A stretch of 64,000 nt of DNA, from positions 24,476,818-24,540,817 of the forward strand of contig OY986436.1 of the NCBI GenBank assembly GCA_963920525.1. The letters are read 5' to 3'. This DNA comes from Dichetophora obliterata. Lineage: Eukaryota > Arthropoda > Insecta > Diptera > Sciomyzidae. Made by a program: the position numbers and the translations under genes. The notes under the pieces were generated by a model. The model did not search any database. It was given only the letters and a program-made list of their open reading frames with translations, and had not been told where the DNA came from. Shown piece by piece: positions 11,224-23,790 of the stretch (positions are counted from its first letter, which is position 1; the number at the start of each line of letters is the position of its first letter).

Positions 11224-12252
11224 TTATTTTGGAAACCCACAATGGCCACCTTTTTTATTAGACATCTTAGCAAGTCGGTCTTCCATAGTATTGATGAGGT
11301 TTTTACATTGGTCTGGAGTTATTTTTTTCCAATTTTCGGCAATACATTTTTTAATTCTGCGATATTTTGGGGTGCTTGCTCTGATATACGCATTTTAAGT
11401 ATTGCCCAGGGATTTTCGATAGGAGACAAATCTGGGCTTTGTGGTGGCCATTTCAAAACATTTGTATTTTCATTTTTAACGTATTCCAAAACTTTTTTGG
11501 CAGTGTGGATGGGAGCGTTATCTTGCTGAAACACAAAATCATTGCCTATCAACCTTTTGCCTTCAGGTATCGCTACGTCTTTTAAGATGTTAAGATAAAT
11601 ATCGGCGTTGACCTTGCCCTCCAATGTGAAAAGTTTGTCTACGCCATTTGTACACAAACATCCCCATACCATAACACCTTTTTCAGCTGCTTTAAAGGTA
11701 GGTCTTGTGTAGTTGTAAGCAAGAGAATCTCCTTTTTTCTCCAAACGTAAATTCTACCATGAGAATATTTAATTTTTATCATAGATTCGTCCGTCCATAA
11801 TACATTGTCCCAAAATTTTTGTGGTTCTAGAGCATGATCCTTGTTGAACTGCATTCTTTTCGTCATATTAAGCTTGCTGACATAAGGAATTTTGCGAGCA
11901 ACTCGTTCACTTTTACCAGCTTTATGGAGTCTTCTGCGAACAGTATCAGTCGATTGAGCAACACGACCTTCGTTAAGCAGCTGTGCTCGAATTTTCGGTA
12001 CTGAAGTGAATAGATTACTATCATACATGGCCACCATTCTTTTTTCTGTTCTTTTAGATGTCACTTTTGGCCTTCCATTCCGTTTATTGGGTTCAAATTG
12101 CCCTTGTTTTTGAAAAGTCCTTAGTACTTTTCCCCAATGAAAGTATGCTATTTTCTAAAAATACTTGCTATTGTTCTATGAGAACTGCCCTTTTTATACA
12201 TTTAAATTATTGCCTTTCTTTCTCCTGTTGATAATTGTTTGAAATTTTCCAT
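11224..12252 (-). pseudogene. Tc1-like transposase pseudogene
   Basis: Read on the minus strand from an ATG at 12252 (MENFKQLSTGERKAII) to a TAA at 11226-11224. Recognisable parts are the HTH region (MYKKGSSHRTIASIF), QFEPNKRNGRPKVTSKRTEK, the first catalytic block VLWTDESMIKI, the second QQDNAPIHTAKK and the third PQSPDLSPIENPWAILK. The spacing of the last two carboxylates fits the DD34E arrangement of Tc1. At about 340 codons it is full length, but nonsense codons lie in the N-terminal part and frameshifts near 11740 and 11330. It is inactive, and terminal repeats were not identified. Confidence 0.88.
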
Positions 12253-12375
12253 TTTTTATAAGCTTTTATATAACTTGCTTCGTTCGTATGTATGTATGTC
12301 TTCAAAACTTGCAAGCCATTTTTCTTCAACTTATGTAAGTAAGTCCGGTGACAATGCATTATTATGATAAAAAAT

Positions 12376-12930
12376 TTTGCCACACCCCCTTTTACCGCCC
12401 ACAAATCAATAAAAATGCTATATCTCTAAAACTACTGGGCCGGTTTAGCTGCAATTTTGGCAGTAAATTTCCTTCGAGTAGAGGATAATTAGGGAAAAAA
12501 TTTTGTCACTCCCTTTTTTACCGCACACAAATCCATAAAAATGCTATATCTCTAAAACTACTTTACCGATTCAGCTGAAATTTTGGCAGTCAATTTCCTT
12601 CGAGTAGAGGATAAAAAGCTACATTTTTGCCACTCCCCCTTTTACCGCCCACAAAACCATAAAAATGATATATCTAAAACTACGGGGCTGATTCAGCTGA
12701 AATTTAAACAGTAAAGTTTCATCAAAGCGTGGGTTCATGAAAAATATTTGGCCACACCCCCTTTTGCCGCCCACAAATCAATAAAAATGCTATATCTCCA
12801 TAACTACGGGGCTGATCCAGCTAAAATTTTGGCAGTTAATTTCTTTCAAGTAGAGGATGGTTCAGGAAAAAATTGTGACACGCCACCTTTTACCGCCCAC
12901 AAATAAATAAAAATGCTATATCTCCATAAG
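12376..12930. repeat. Minisatellite, about 125-bp unit, about 4.5 copies
   Basis: Successive units begin with a variant of ccacacccccttttaccgcc and run through aatgctatatctctaaaactac and ttttggcagtaaatttcctt. Starts lie near 12382, 12508, 12632, 12753 and 12880. Units differ by scattered substitutions. It abuts the N-terminal side of the Tc1 pseudogene. Confidence 0.8.
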
Positions 12931-12964
12931 TTTTGAAAATAAAAAACGTTAATAATAAACCTTT

Positions 12965-13440
12965 AAGACTAAAAAGTAAAAAATAAATAAAGAGTAAAAA
13001 AAATTTTTTAAAAATAAGTTTTTATTTAAAAAAAAGTGAACTAAAAAGAAAAAATAAATTGAAGTGACATTTGTCATACATGTATATAGTAGCTATATAA
13101 ATTTAGAATTTTTCAAATACATTTATATTTAAAAGCTTAAGGCACTGATATTGTGTAGTAAACCTGTATAACGGATCGCGGACATCGGTGCCTCAAGCTT
13201 TTAAATATAAATGTATTTGAAAAATTCTAAATTTATAGAAGTCCTTAGAACTTACCAATTTACGTACGTTTATACTATGATGATGAGTAATCAAGAGAGG
13301 GGTTCTTCTGCACCTAGAATATACCTACTGTATACATATATGACATATGTCACTTAAATTTATTTTTTTTTTCTTTTTAGTTCACGTCTTTTTAAATAAA
13401 AGTTTATTTTTTAAAAAAAATTTTACTTTTTATTTATTTG
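12965..13440. repeat. Long foldback element (about 480 bp)
   Basis: Two nested inverted segments share one centre near 13170. The inner arms read aaatttagaatttttcaaat...aaaagcttaaggcac against gtgcctcaagcttttaaat...gaaaaattctaaattt. The outer arms read tttttatttaaaaaaaagtg... against ...cgtctttttaaataaaagttt. It has no ORF and probably is a foldback/MITE insertion. Confidence 0.75.
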
Positions 13441-13500
13441 TACTTAAAAATGTTCACCTATTAATAACAAAAATTGTTTGCCCTTAAATTGATTGACCTC

Positions 13501-15290
13501 AATACACGTTCTAATACTATGTATTCTTATTGTTAATGTCATGAACTGAGTTTTATGTCAGAAATGAAGTATCAAATCTATTTAATTCAAAAAGTAAATT
13601 TGAAGCACTCAGCATCAGAAAAAATAGTACAACGTCTTAATTGGAAACTTATTTTTGCAACGACCTAGACTCGCACTGTCATCTACAAATAAGAAAATAT
13701 TTTCAAATGCGTAATGTTAGCGTCACTTGATTCCAATGAAATGGTCGAATGATATCAGTTCTACGAAAAAAATGCAACAGGTGCTGTTTAAAGTGAAATT
13801 TTTTTATAAAAAAGGGAAGGATTTTTTAAGTGGAAACTTATTATTGCTACATACTGTAAGTGTTGTACATAGGCTTTCTACAATACTTTCTTTGCAATTG
13901 GAAAAAAGTATTGTGAAAGTATTATTGAAAACTATTATTAAATAATTGGAAGTAAGTGTTATTGTAAGTTTTTTAACAACTTTTGTTATAAAAAATTCGA
14001 AAAAAGTGTTATAAAAATATTATTTAAACACTTATTAAATATTGGGAAGCAAGTATTATTGTTAGCTTTTAAGACCTGTTTTGAAGAAATCAGATGTGCT
14101 CCAAATCCATACAAAAGACCATCACATCCAAATCTATAGGAAATTTATCCAATAATATACTATCGATAAACAGTGCCACTCAAAAAAAAAGTAATATAAA
14201 TAATACTGTGGACTATTCAATATAAATTTTTAATAAAGCATATTGGTGTAACTAACACTTAGGCCCTTATTATGAGTTGCTTTCGACGTTCGATCTTCGC
14301 TGGTTATCGAACAACGAGTATCGAACGTTAAATTCTTATAAGAGCAGTGCAACCCTATCGAAATCTTCGTTGCTCATCGAAATTTCAGTCGAATAGGATT
14401 TTGCTTTCGATGCGATGCGTGCCCTGCAAAAATTGTTAAAAGTTTAAGTGTTTTGTGATTGTATTTTCCTTTTTAAAGACTAAAAACTAATATTGAACTG
14501 TTTTTGTAAATTTTATGCAGATCTTAGCAACAAATCGCAGTTAGAAAAACTGGTCTCATTGATGGAGGCAAACTTTGAATGCAAAGGATATTTGTTCCAA
14601 AGTTCAGGCGAAAAAGAAATGGGAAGAACTCACGCCAGAATTAAATTGCTTAAGACCACCAGCTAGAACAACAGTAATGTGGCTGAAGATTAGCTAAAAA
14701 AAGCATTGCTCAACAGTTTCTACTTCTAGCCAGTTCCGTCAAGCTTTTATCCTCTTCTGACGAAGCGTCGAATCGTATGGAAATTATTTTCGTCATAGTC
14801 ATAACTTTTTTGTCTTATTAATTGCAATCAACTTTCAAACCAATCGTATTTAGTTGAAATAAAACAACGATCACCTGATAGAAATATACTACCGTGAACA
14901 AACAATATGAACGAAATTCACAATAGCGCTACTCTTTGTCGAAAGCACGTTATAATAACAAATGCAAATTCGTTCGATCAGGCCTTTCGACTTTAGTCGA
15001 AGATCGAACGCAGCTCATAATAAGGGCCTTAAATACAAATATTACAAATTAACCTTCTACTGCACACGAAGCCATATTATGGATTTTCATTTTCAAATTC
15101 GAATTTCCAACGGATTTTTTAGAAGTTACGAAAAAGAACAGTTATTAAATTGCATTAGTAGACGCTTGTTAATGAGTGGTGAATGTTGTTGTCTCTTTTT
15201 TTACACAGCTGCTAAGAAAGTCTCAGTTTAGTTTATCATTGCATGTGGTTTCTTTTTAATTCAAAAAATAGAAAATTCAAAAGATAAAAC
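13501..15290. repeat. Tandem duplication, unit 1 (1790 bp)
   Basis: This block is repeated immediately downstream (15291-17081) almost base for base, starting at aatacacgttctaatac and ending at aagataaaac. It contains one full PIF-like MITE. ORFs inside (for example 13727-13945) are not conserved in frame and are not genes. Confidence 0.93.
14262..15028. mobile_element. PIF/Harbinger-like non-autonomous element, copy 1
   Basis: Its terminal inverted repeats are GGCCCTTATTATGAGTTGC... and the inverse of ...GCAGCTCATAATAAGGGCC, extended by the gttcgatcttcg motif on each arm. TTA flanks both ends (14259-14261, 15029-15031). It is 767 bp with no transposase. A 3-bp TTA-type duplication with GG..CC ends suits PIF/Harbinger. 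Confidence 0.8.
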
Positions 15291-17081
15291 AATACACGTT
15301 CTAATACTATGTATTCTTATTGTTAATGTGCATGAACTGAGTTTTATGTCAGAAATGAAGTATCAAATCTATTTAATTCAAAAAGTAAATTTGAAGTACT
15401 CAGCATCAGAAAAAATAGTACAACGTCTTAATTGGAAACTTATTTTTGCAACGACCTAGGCTCGCACTGTCATCTACAAATAAGAAAATATTTTCAAATG
15501 CGTAATGTTAGCGTCACATGATTCCTATGAAATGGTCGAATGATATCAGTTCTACGAAAAAAATGCAACAGGTGCTGTTTAAAGTGAAATTTTTTTATAA
15601 AAAAGGAAAGGATTTTTAAGTGGAAACTTATTATTGCTACATACTGTAAGTGTTGTACATAGGCTTGCTTTCTACAATACTTTCTTTGCAATTGGAAAAA
15701 GTGTTGTGAAAGTATTATTGCAAACAATTATTAAATAATTGGAAGTAAGTGTTATTGTAAGTTTTTAACAACTCTTTTATAAAAAATTCGAAAAAAGTGT
15801 TATAAAAATATTATTTAAACACTTATTAAATATTGGGAAGCAAGTATTATTGTTAGCTTTTAAGACCTGTTTTAAAGATATCAGATGTGCTCCAAATCCA
15901 TACGAAAGACCATCACATCCAAATCTATAGGAAATTTATCAATAATATACTATCGATAAACAGTGCCACTCAAAAAAAAAGTAATATAAATAAAACTGTG
16001 GACTATTCAATATAAATTTTTAATAAAGCATATTGGTGTAACTAACACTTAGGCCCTTATTATGAGTTTCTTTCGACGTTCAATCTTCGCTGGTTATCGA
16101 ACAACGAGTATCGAACGTTAAATTCTTATTAAGAGCAGTGCAACCTTATCGAAATGTTCGTTGCTCATCGAAATTTCAGTCGAATAGGATTTTGCTTTCG
16201 ATGCGATGCGTGCCCTGCAAAAATTGTTAAAAGTTTAAGTATTTTGTGATTGTATTTTCCTTTTTAAACTAAAAACTAATATTGAACTGTTTTTGTAAAT
16301 TTTATGCAGATCTAAGCAACAAATCGCAGTTAGAAAAACTGGTCTCATTGATGGAGGCAAACTTTGACTGCAAAGGATATTTGTTCCAAAGTTCAGGCGA
16401 AAAAGAAATGGGAAGAACTCACGCCAGAATTAAATTGCTTAGGACCACCAGCTAGAACAACAGTAATGTGGCTTAAGATAAGCTAAAAAAAGCATTGCTC
16501 AGCAGTTTTCTACTTCTAGCCAGTTCCGTCAAGCTTTTATTCTCTTCTGACGAAGCGTCGAATCGTATGGAAATTATTTTCGTCATAGTCATAACTTTTT
16601 TGTCTTATTTATTGCAATCAACTTTTAAACCAATCGTATTTAGTTGAAATAAAACAACGATCACCTGATAGAAATATACTACCGTGAACAAACAATATGA
16701 ACGAAATTCACAATAGCGCTACTCTTTGTCGAAAGCACGTTATAATAACAAATGCAAATTCGTCCGATCAGGCCTTTCGACTTCAGTCGAAGATCGAACG
16801 CAGCTCATAATAAGGGCCTTAAATACAAATATTACAAATTAACCTTCTACTGCACACGAAGCCATATTATGGATTTTCATTTTCAAATTCGAATTTCCAA
16901 CGGATTTTTTAGAAGTTACGAAAAAGAACAGTTATTAAATTGCATTAGTAGACGCTTGTTAATGAGTGGTGAATGTTGTTGTCTCTTTTTTTTACACAGC
17001 TGCTAAGAAAGTCTCAGTTTAGTTTATCATTGCATGTGGTTTCTTTTTAATTCAAAAAATAGAAAATTCAAAAGATAAAAC
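15291..17081. repeat. Tandem duplication, unit 2 (1791 bp)
   Basis: Second copy of the 13501-15290 block, with only scattered substitutions and 1-3-base indels. The right breakpoint is after aagataaaac, where unit 1 runs into aatacacg and unit 2 into attgcttt. Confidence 0.93.
16052..16818. mobile_element. PIF/Harbinger-like non-autonomous element, copy 2
   Basis: Copy of the 14262-15028 element carried inside tandem unit 2. It has the same TTA flanks (16049-16051, 16819-16821) and TIRs. It arose by the segmental duplication, not by transposition. Confidence 0.85.
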
Positions 17082-18531
17082 ATTGCTTTTTCTAAGTTAC
17101 GTGTAAGTAAGTTTGCTTATATAATTTTTTTATAGAGTTTATTGTCTACTGATTTATGTTAATGTGATTGTTTTCAATTATGCATGTAAAACTCATGAAA
17201 TAACGCATTCCTTCGAAGAGCCATAAATGACTTCTAACGGAAACCGAACTACTTTTTTGAAAAAATTTTGTTTGCGGATCTAATTATTCCATTTCAAACA
17301 TAAATACAACAAAAAAATTTTCTGTCTGGATCATAATGCGTGAAGTAGAGGGTTAATTAAAGTATTACAAAATTCTAAAAGAATGTGTTGAAATTATCAC
17401 TGAGCACAAAGCACTGACATTAAAATTGTTAGTGATGGAACTTTGTTTCTTATTGCAATTGTAATTTTTAACGCTTGGGGAATTCCAGATTCCAAAATAA
17501 TGTGGAAGTTGTGAAACTATTACCTCTGAAAGCATTTTCAAAACGCTTGTAAATTAAACTTCAAATCAACTTACTACAAGTACTATTATAAAATGCTTAC
17601 TTTTATGATGTTTTGATACAATTTTACAGCACAACTTGTAAATTTATTATGTATACAAGTGTTTTCAAAGCATATTTGTAAAAGGCTTTCATTATTCCAT
17701 TGTAGGTAAGCTTACTCCACCAAACACTATTACGCAATGGTTGATTGGGCTTATTTCCTTCAATATCTTCTTCGTAATATGTATTTGTAAGTGTCAATAA
17801 AATGTTTAATCTTGTTTAAAATGGAACGCACTAAAAAAAAATTTCTACCAGAATCAATAAAAAAATCAGAAGCGATCTGAACTTTTTCGATAATTTTTTT
17901 TTTTAGTATGTTTTTATACGATTTTACTTTTGGGGTATGTCGTGCCCCACCACACTAATCGCGTTACTTTTTTCCACCATACTAACGGCGGGTTAACAAA
18001 GCAAAACTTATTCATGTATAGGAAATTTTATAGCATTGTTCATCATTTAGAGATAACTTTTCAGTTGTCTCAGGAGATTTGGCAACATTAAAAAATGTGA
18101 ACAAGAAAAATAATTAAATTAACTGTGAACAAGAAAAATAATTAAATTAACTGAGAAATAATATTTAACGTAGTCATTAGATAACAATTTAGTTTAGGCA
18201 TTTTGACAATATTTCGAATAAAATAAAAACGAACTTTCAACACAGATCATTTGAAATTTAGAAAAGATAAAATCACACTCAAACATTTCACTTGAAATTC
18301 ATAAAATATTAGTTGACATTCAGAAATTCCATTTGAAATTTAGAATTGAATTTAGATTTAAAATATATCAATTGAATTTCATAAAAGGTTCCATTCCATT
18401 TGAAATTTGGATTGGATCAATTGAAGTTCAGAATAGACTAAACTCAACACATAGTTTAGCAGCATTCCACGGTCACGTGCAGAAAAATTTAACTATTTTT
18501 TGAGGTTGCTTTACAACCAATTCTAAATTTA

Positions 18532-18680
18532 CTGCATGTTTATGTAAAACGAAACGAATACTGAATCGTCGCGTGAAAGAAACGAGAAGATATATCAATA
18601 TTTTTTGATATGGAAAAATATATTGCGTACCGTGTCTGGCACCACGTTCAGCGTTCGTTTCGTTTTATATAAACATGCAG
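18532..18680. mobile_element. Short palindromic MITE (149 bp)
   Basis: The inverted ends are CTGCATGTTTATGTAAAACG and CTGCATGTTTATATAAAACG, continuing through AAACGAA. TTA lies at both flanks (18529-18531, 18681-18683). Confidence 0.75.
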
Positions 18681-18994
18681 TTACTCATTGGAAATGAAGT
18701 CCTTTTGTCTTATTAAATAGATTGCATTCTGTTTCATGATTGTACCTTCAAACTTTCTATAAATTTTATTAAATGCAAAAGAAAAAATAAGACATCAACT
18801 GTCAAGTGTCGAACGGGGCCATTTAACCAACGTTGCAAATAGTTGTGTTCGATTACAAATTTTAGCGAAAGGGGAAAGCAAAATTCTGATTACACATAAA
18901 CAGGCTTTCAGTGTTTATGATTTTAAATAAAGCTCAGTTTATTTTTCTATATCACGTGGAGACAAATCACGTCACGTGTCTGACAATCTTGTAG

Positions 18995-19960
18995 TTTAAT
19001 TGGGTAATTAAGTAATTAGGTAGTTAAAGAATTATGTATTTTAGTAATTAAAAGAAAATCTTATATATATTACGCAAACGCAAATTTTGTGCGGCGTAAG
19101 GCTTTTTAAGTACAAGTCCAATCTTAATAAATTTATTATAGTTTGGTAGGTTTAGACCTGTAGATGTGCAAACTAGACTTTTTATATCTTAAAAAATATA
19201 TATTTTTAAAGTTATAGCGAGTTAAAGTTTGCATATAATTGTTATGTTGCTTTTTCTCTTCTTAATTTTAGCATATGTCTAAAAATATGTGAAGTATTTA
19301 GCGCCACCTATCGGCTAATAGCTATAAAACTGTTATACTGACGAATAATCTTTTATAATTTCACAGCTAAAACTATGAATTGATATATTCAATATCAAAG
19401 TGATACTGGAATGATTTCTTACAGTTAAAAAAAGATTTCTAAACTGCTGGTCGAAAAATTTTAGAATTTTTAAAAATTTACACAAAACTTTAATAAGATA
19501 TTGAACACTGGTAATGAAACATTTTTGTTCAAACATTTTTCAACTGGAAATCAAGAAATATCCTGTATATTTAAAATAAATTTGGGTATGAAATTAAATA
19601 TGCTCGCAATACCGCGTATCTTGCAATAAGGCCAAAATAAATTTCATTTCAATTTCGATCAGTTGAAAATCTATTCAATAGCTTAAAATAAAATCTAGCT
19701 GTTTGATTTTGGCGTTTTAACGCCACACTGTTTTACTAGTTTAATATATTTTGCTTTCTTGCCTCAACCATTTTTATATTCAGCCAATGCCTTCTATTAT
19801 TACTAACACAAAAAGTTTACGAAACATTTACTAAACATTTACGAAAAAGAAAAACTACATTTGTGAAACAGTGCAGATGATTTGATCACCATAGTAAATG
19901 AATTTATGAATAATTTGCTTAAATTAATTAGGCAATTCACAAGGTGTCGTATTGTGTCCT
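18995..19960. repeat. Dispersed repeat shared with the inner hAT element at 47.1-47.4 kb
   Basis: Blocks around 19000 (aagtaattaggtagtt) and 19745-19950 (cttgcctcaaccattttt, acgaaaaagaaaaactac, gtgcagatgatttgatca) match 47105-47390 in order. A further match (cataaaataataagttttta, 21350) corresponds to 47420. This is probably the remnant of a second copy of that hAT, broken by later insertions. Confidence 0.6.
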
Positions 19961-20439
19961 ATTGTTCTATTTTTTTACGACTGTTGATTCAACACTGTTG
20001 TTGATTCGCATGCAATGTCGAGATAGGACAAATACATCCCTGCGAGCTATGTTTATTGAGAGTGCTATCTATTAGCTGTGTTTAATCACTTTTTCTTTAT
20101 AATTTGCGTTGAAGTTTCTGCAATAAACGTCGGCAACATTGAAGCAAACTATGATATTCAGGTAAATTAAGTTGGAAAAAAGCAGAAATCGTAATTAATA
20201 TAAGATCAAAAACTCAAAGATTAACTATTATTTTTAGATTTCTATTTTATTGCTCAACAATAAAAATTCTGTTACGATTTTTATTTTTTTGATAAGTTAT
20301 TTTTTGATTTTTATTTTTCTGTTCAAGAATAATACTTATTTTTTAGTTTTATATTTTACTCAAGAATAAAAATTGTTGCTCAATTTATTTTTGATTAATA
20401 ATATAAAAATCAGTACATAATAATTAAATTAAATTTTTA

Positions 20440-20990
20440 TTGGTGAAGTTAAAAAAAAGTGTTCCTCAATTTTTATTTTTTTCGCTCAGAAATAAGTTAT
20501 TTCTCAATTTTTATTTTATGCTCATAAATAAGAATTATTTGTTGTGTTTTATCTTTTCGCTCAAAAATAAAAATTATTTGTCGAGTTTTATTTATTTTTC
20601 CTCAAATATTGTTGAGGACCACAGAGCTTTGTTGCTGGCGCATGCTCGCATTTCAATTCAGTGGGTTTTAATTTCACAAAAATTTTAAATTTAGTGGATT
20701 GGAATGCGATAATAACAACCAGATTTTACCTTAACACTGATTAATTGGTCAACAATACAAAAAAATTCTGACCTTAACGATATATTCAAACCACGCACAC
20801 AAGGCACTCTCAATGCGAGCATGCGCCAGAAACAACAAAGCTCTGTGTTGTCTTGAGTTTTATGTTTAAGGAAAAATAAATTAACTCTAAATAAAACTAT
20901 GAGCATAAAATAAAAATTGAGAAAAAACTTATTTCTGAGCGAAAAAAAAAATTGAGGAACCACTTTTATTCTTGAGCAAAATAATAAAAC
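20440..20990. repeat. Foldback element with arms of about 200 bp
   Basis: The left arm (about 20450-20660) includes ttcctcaatttttattt and agctttgttgctggcgcatg. The right arm (about 20815-20965) includes gcgagcatgcgccagaaac and the inverse of the same Ser/Asn-rich A/T block. ORFs on both strands here are products of the palindrome, not genes. Confidence 0.7.
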
Positions 20991-21393
20991 TCAAAAATAA
21001 GTATTATTCTTCAACAGAAAAATAAAAATTAAAAAATAACTTTTATTTTTGATGAATAATAAAAAAATCAGTACATAATCATTAAATAAAATTTTTATTG
21101 GTAAAGTTAAAAAATAAAAATAATTTTTCATTTCGATAGAACATGTTTTAAGCAGCATATTGAAGTAGTCCAAAATGTGCTCAGACGTTTGGAACATGAT
21201 GATTTTTTTGCTTTAGTTTTTGAAAATAATCGTTTTTTTCTGTCTCTGAAAAAAGGCTAATAAAAAAATTGTTAACGATTAAGGGATGCTCACATGTGTC
21301 GCAATATTTCTATCATTTAAATTTTTAACATGTTTAGTTTCTAATGATATCATAAAATAATAAGTTTTTAATAAGTTTTAATTTTTTTGTCAC

Positions 21394-21604
21394 GTTGGCG
21401 TTTCATTTCTCGAAAAATGTTGCATCTTTTCTGCCCTCTTTCTGCCATCTTTGAGAATTCTAATTTTTTTTTTTTTACTTTTGAGGTCATTTTCAAGAAA
21501 AGAACACGATTCAATTTTATAGGTCACTATTTTTTTCTCAAGAGGGCAGAAATTTCCAAAAAGGGCAGAAAAATGTAGCATTTTTTCGAGAAACGAAAAC
21601 ACCA
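21394..21604. mobile_element. Palindromic MITE with 'CTCGAAAAA...CTGCCCTCTT' arms
   Basis: Left arm ggcgtttcatttctcgaaa...tctgccctcttt and right arm ...aaagggcagaaaaatg...ttttcgagaaacg are inverted copies. A related degraded sequence (ctgcattttttctgacc, aggtcagaatctgaaaaatg) lies at 23205-23760, probably another copy with a longer middle. Confidence 0.7.
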
Positions 21605-22593
21605 TCAGTTAAATCATATAAAAAATGATTTAATATACATAATTCATATAAAAAAAATTAATATTTAAATCAGAGTAAAAAAGTAAGAATTGTAATAGAA
21701 TTTTTAATTTTGGGAATTAAAAACAATTGTAACCTAATAATGGAGTTATTTAACCTTATCAAGAACTACAACGTAGCCTTCGTTGGAATTCGAACCTATT
21801 CTACGCATACGCAAAAAATGTATCATGTATTATGCTTTAATCGAAGATAGTACTGCTATGAATAATGAAGTAAATTTAGCTATACACAACGGCATTGAAA
21901 TAAAATTAGGCTGTTCTCCGTGACTACTGGGACAAATTTTATAACAGTCTCGAAAGCATAATATGATCGCCTTAAATATTAAAATAAGTTTGAACAGTAA
22001 AACTGTTTATTATTACTTCTAGGCAGCATTGAGTTTATAAAGTCATGCTTCAGGTTAGGAAAACAACTTTGATATATTTTGCGTGACTACTGGGACATGC
22101 GACTTTCATTTTTTCAAAGAATAAATACATAAAACCAACAGACCTTTTCTTTTTTTTTGTATAAAAAATAGTTCCTTCAAAGCTTTCTATATAAGGCACT
22201 TGCCAGGTTTCTACAGTTGAAAGAACGGCCAAAAACAGTGTTGCAAGCATAATCAACATTTTACTTCCTAGCAACTCTGTATGAAACAAAAGTTGTCATA
22301 TAAAAAAAGGATTTTTTGGGGATATTTTTAAATTTTTTTTTTCAGAGATTAATAAAGTAAATAACTATAGTTATAGCTTTTTACCAAATTAAAAATAAAT
22401 AATAGAAAACCAAAATTTATCTCATTTTCCTATTTTACGTGAAATGCCTCTTAAACCAAAAATAAGTATAGAACTGTATTTCGTACTCCGTAAATAATAA
22501 AAAAAAATATTTGACAACAACTTCAAAACTGCCTTTTATGCTAACTTTCTGACCATTGTTTTGACGGATTTGTAACGGGTAAAAGAGAGAGGT

Positions 22594-22935
22594 GGCGGCC
22601 GTAGCCTAGTGGGTAGCGTGCGTGGCCCCTAAGCTAAAGAACCGCGGTAGCCCGGGTTCAATTCCAGCTCAGACAGGAAAGTTTTTTCAATTGAATTAAT
22701 TTTTCTGTTCGGTCGTCACCTCTCTGCAGACAATGGCAAACCTCAGAGAGTAAAAATTGCCATGTAAAGCTTCTTGAGAACATAAGCCGTTCGGAGTCGG
22801 CATTAAACACGTAGGTCCAGTTCTCGGTCATTTGTGATCAAACATTTAATAACACGCACAACACAATTGCTCAATAGAAGCTAGGTCAAAGTCCTTCCAA
22901 GGGCTGAAATGGCCAGTTTATTTTTTTTATTTTAT
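22594..22935 (+). mobile_element. tRNA-derived SINE, family 1, copy B
   Basis: Perfect 13-bp target-site duplication aaaagagagaggt at 22581-22593 and 22936-22948. The head has box A (TAGCCTAGTGGGTAG) and box B (GGGTTCAATTCC), and the 3' end runs tggccagtttattttttt. It is the best-preserved of the three copies. Confidence 0.93.
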
Positions 22936-23790
22936 AAAAGAGAGAGGTATTTGTGTAGGGATTGTTTTGAATGCTGAAATTAAATAAAATAAAAATAATT
23001 CCGCGCCGAAAGACTCGCAACGGTTCGAAACGGATCCGCATGCGTATCTGTACACATTGAGAAGTCTTTGAAAAGTCGTTTGTTTGTAAGACAGTTTTGA
23101 TTGATTTCTGAAAAGTTAAAATTGAGTAACTTAGTTGTTTCTAAAAAAAATTATTCCAATAAGTAAGCTGAAAATTATCACACTGCTTTTAGCCAGATCA
23201 CCAATAGCGCATTATTTCCTGGAAAAAATTCTGCATTTTTTCTGACCTTTTCAAGAGTTCTGCATTTTTTCTGTTCTTTTCTAAAAAAAAATGCTGACCT
23301 CAAAATAAATTGTGTTCTTTTCTCGAAAATGTTGACCGCAAAAGTATAACAAATGTAGAATTTCTGACCTGTAAAATTCGACGATTCTGCATTCTGCTCT
23401 CTAGTAATACCAACACAAAAACAAAATAATATAATTTTGACATTAATATTTTGTGCTGTGACAATTGTAAGCAGCAAAAAGCCGCTATTTTTAAAAATTT
23501 TTTAAATTGAATCACATATATTTTTGATTAAAGTGGTTAGTTTTATTTAATAAAACTGAATTGACCGATAAATATTTATTAAAAATTCTATGCAGTAAGT
23601 ATATGCATAACCTTAATCGTAAATACACCAGAATTCAAAACTGTGCAGCCAATATTAAAAAAGGTTTGCATTTTTCGATTCTTTTCTCAGCTAAAAAGAA
23701 GTCAACATTCTGTAAATTCAGGTCAGAATCTGAAAAATGCTGCATTCTGTGAGGTCAGAATTTTATAAATAAACCTAACTTTAACTTGAG

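Larger units (their letters stand above)
10806..17992. mobile_element. piggyBac-like end pair bounding a 7.2-kb block
   Basis: TTAA followed by CCCGCCGTTAGTCTG begins at 10802, and the inverted match CATACTAACGGCGGG followed by TTAA ends at 17996. The termini match for about 15 of 16 bases and both abut TTAA, as in the piggyBac superfamily. No piggyBac transposase is visible inside; the interior is other repeats. It may be one large composite or two solo ends of the same family that happen to face each other. Confidence 0.5.

Noticed and set aside
14962..17006. Two nearly identical 84-89-codon ORFs (MQIRSIRPFDFSRRSN...) as a conserved gene pair
   Set aside because: They are identical because of the 1.79-kb tandem duplication and begin in the MITE terminus; the third MITE copy does not keep the frame.
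20440..20963. ORFs on both strands with similar FFSLRNK peptides
   Set aside because: The similarity is produced by the inverted repeat; composition is simple and no domain is seen.
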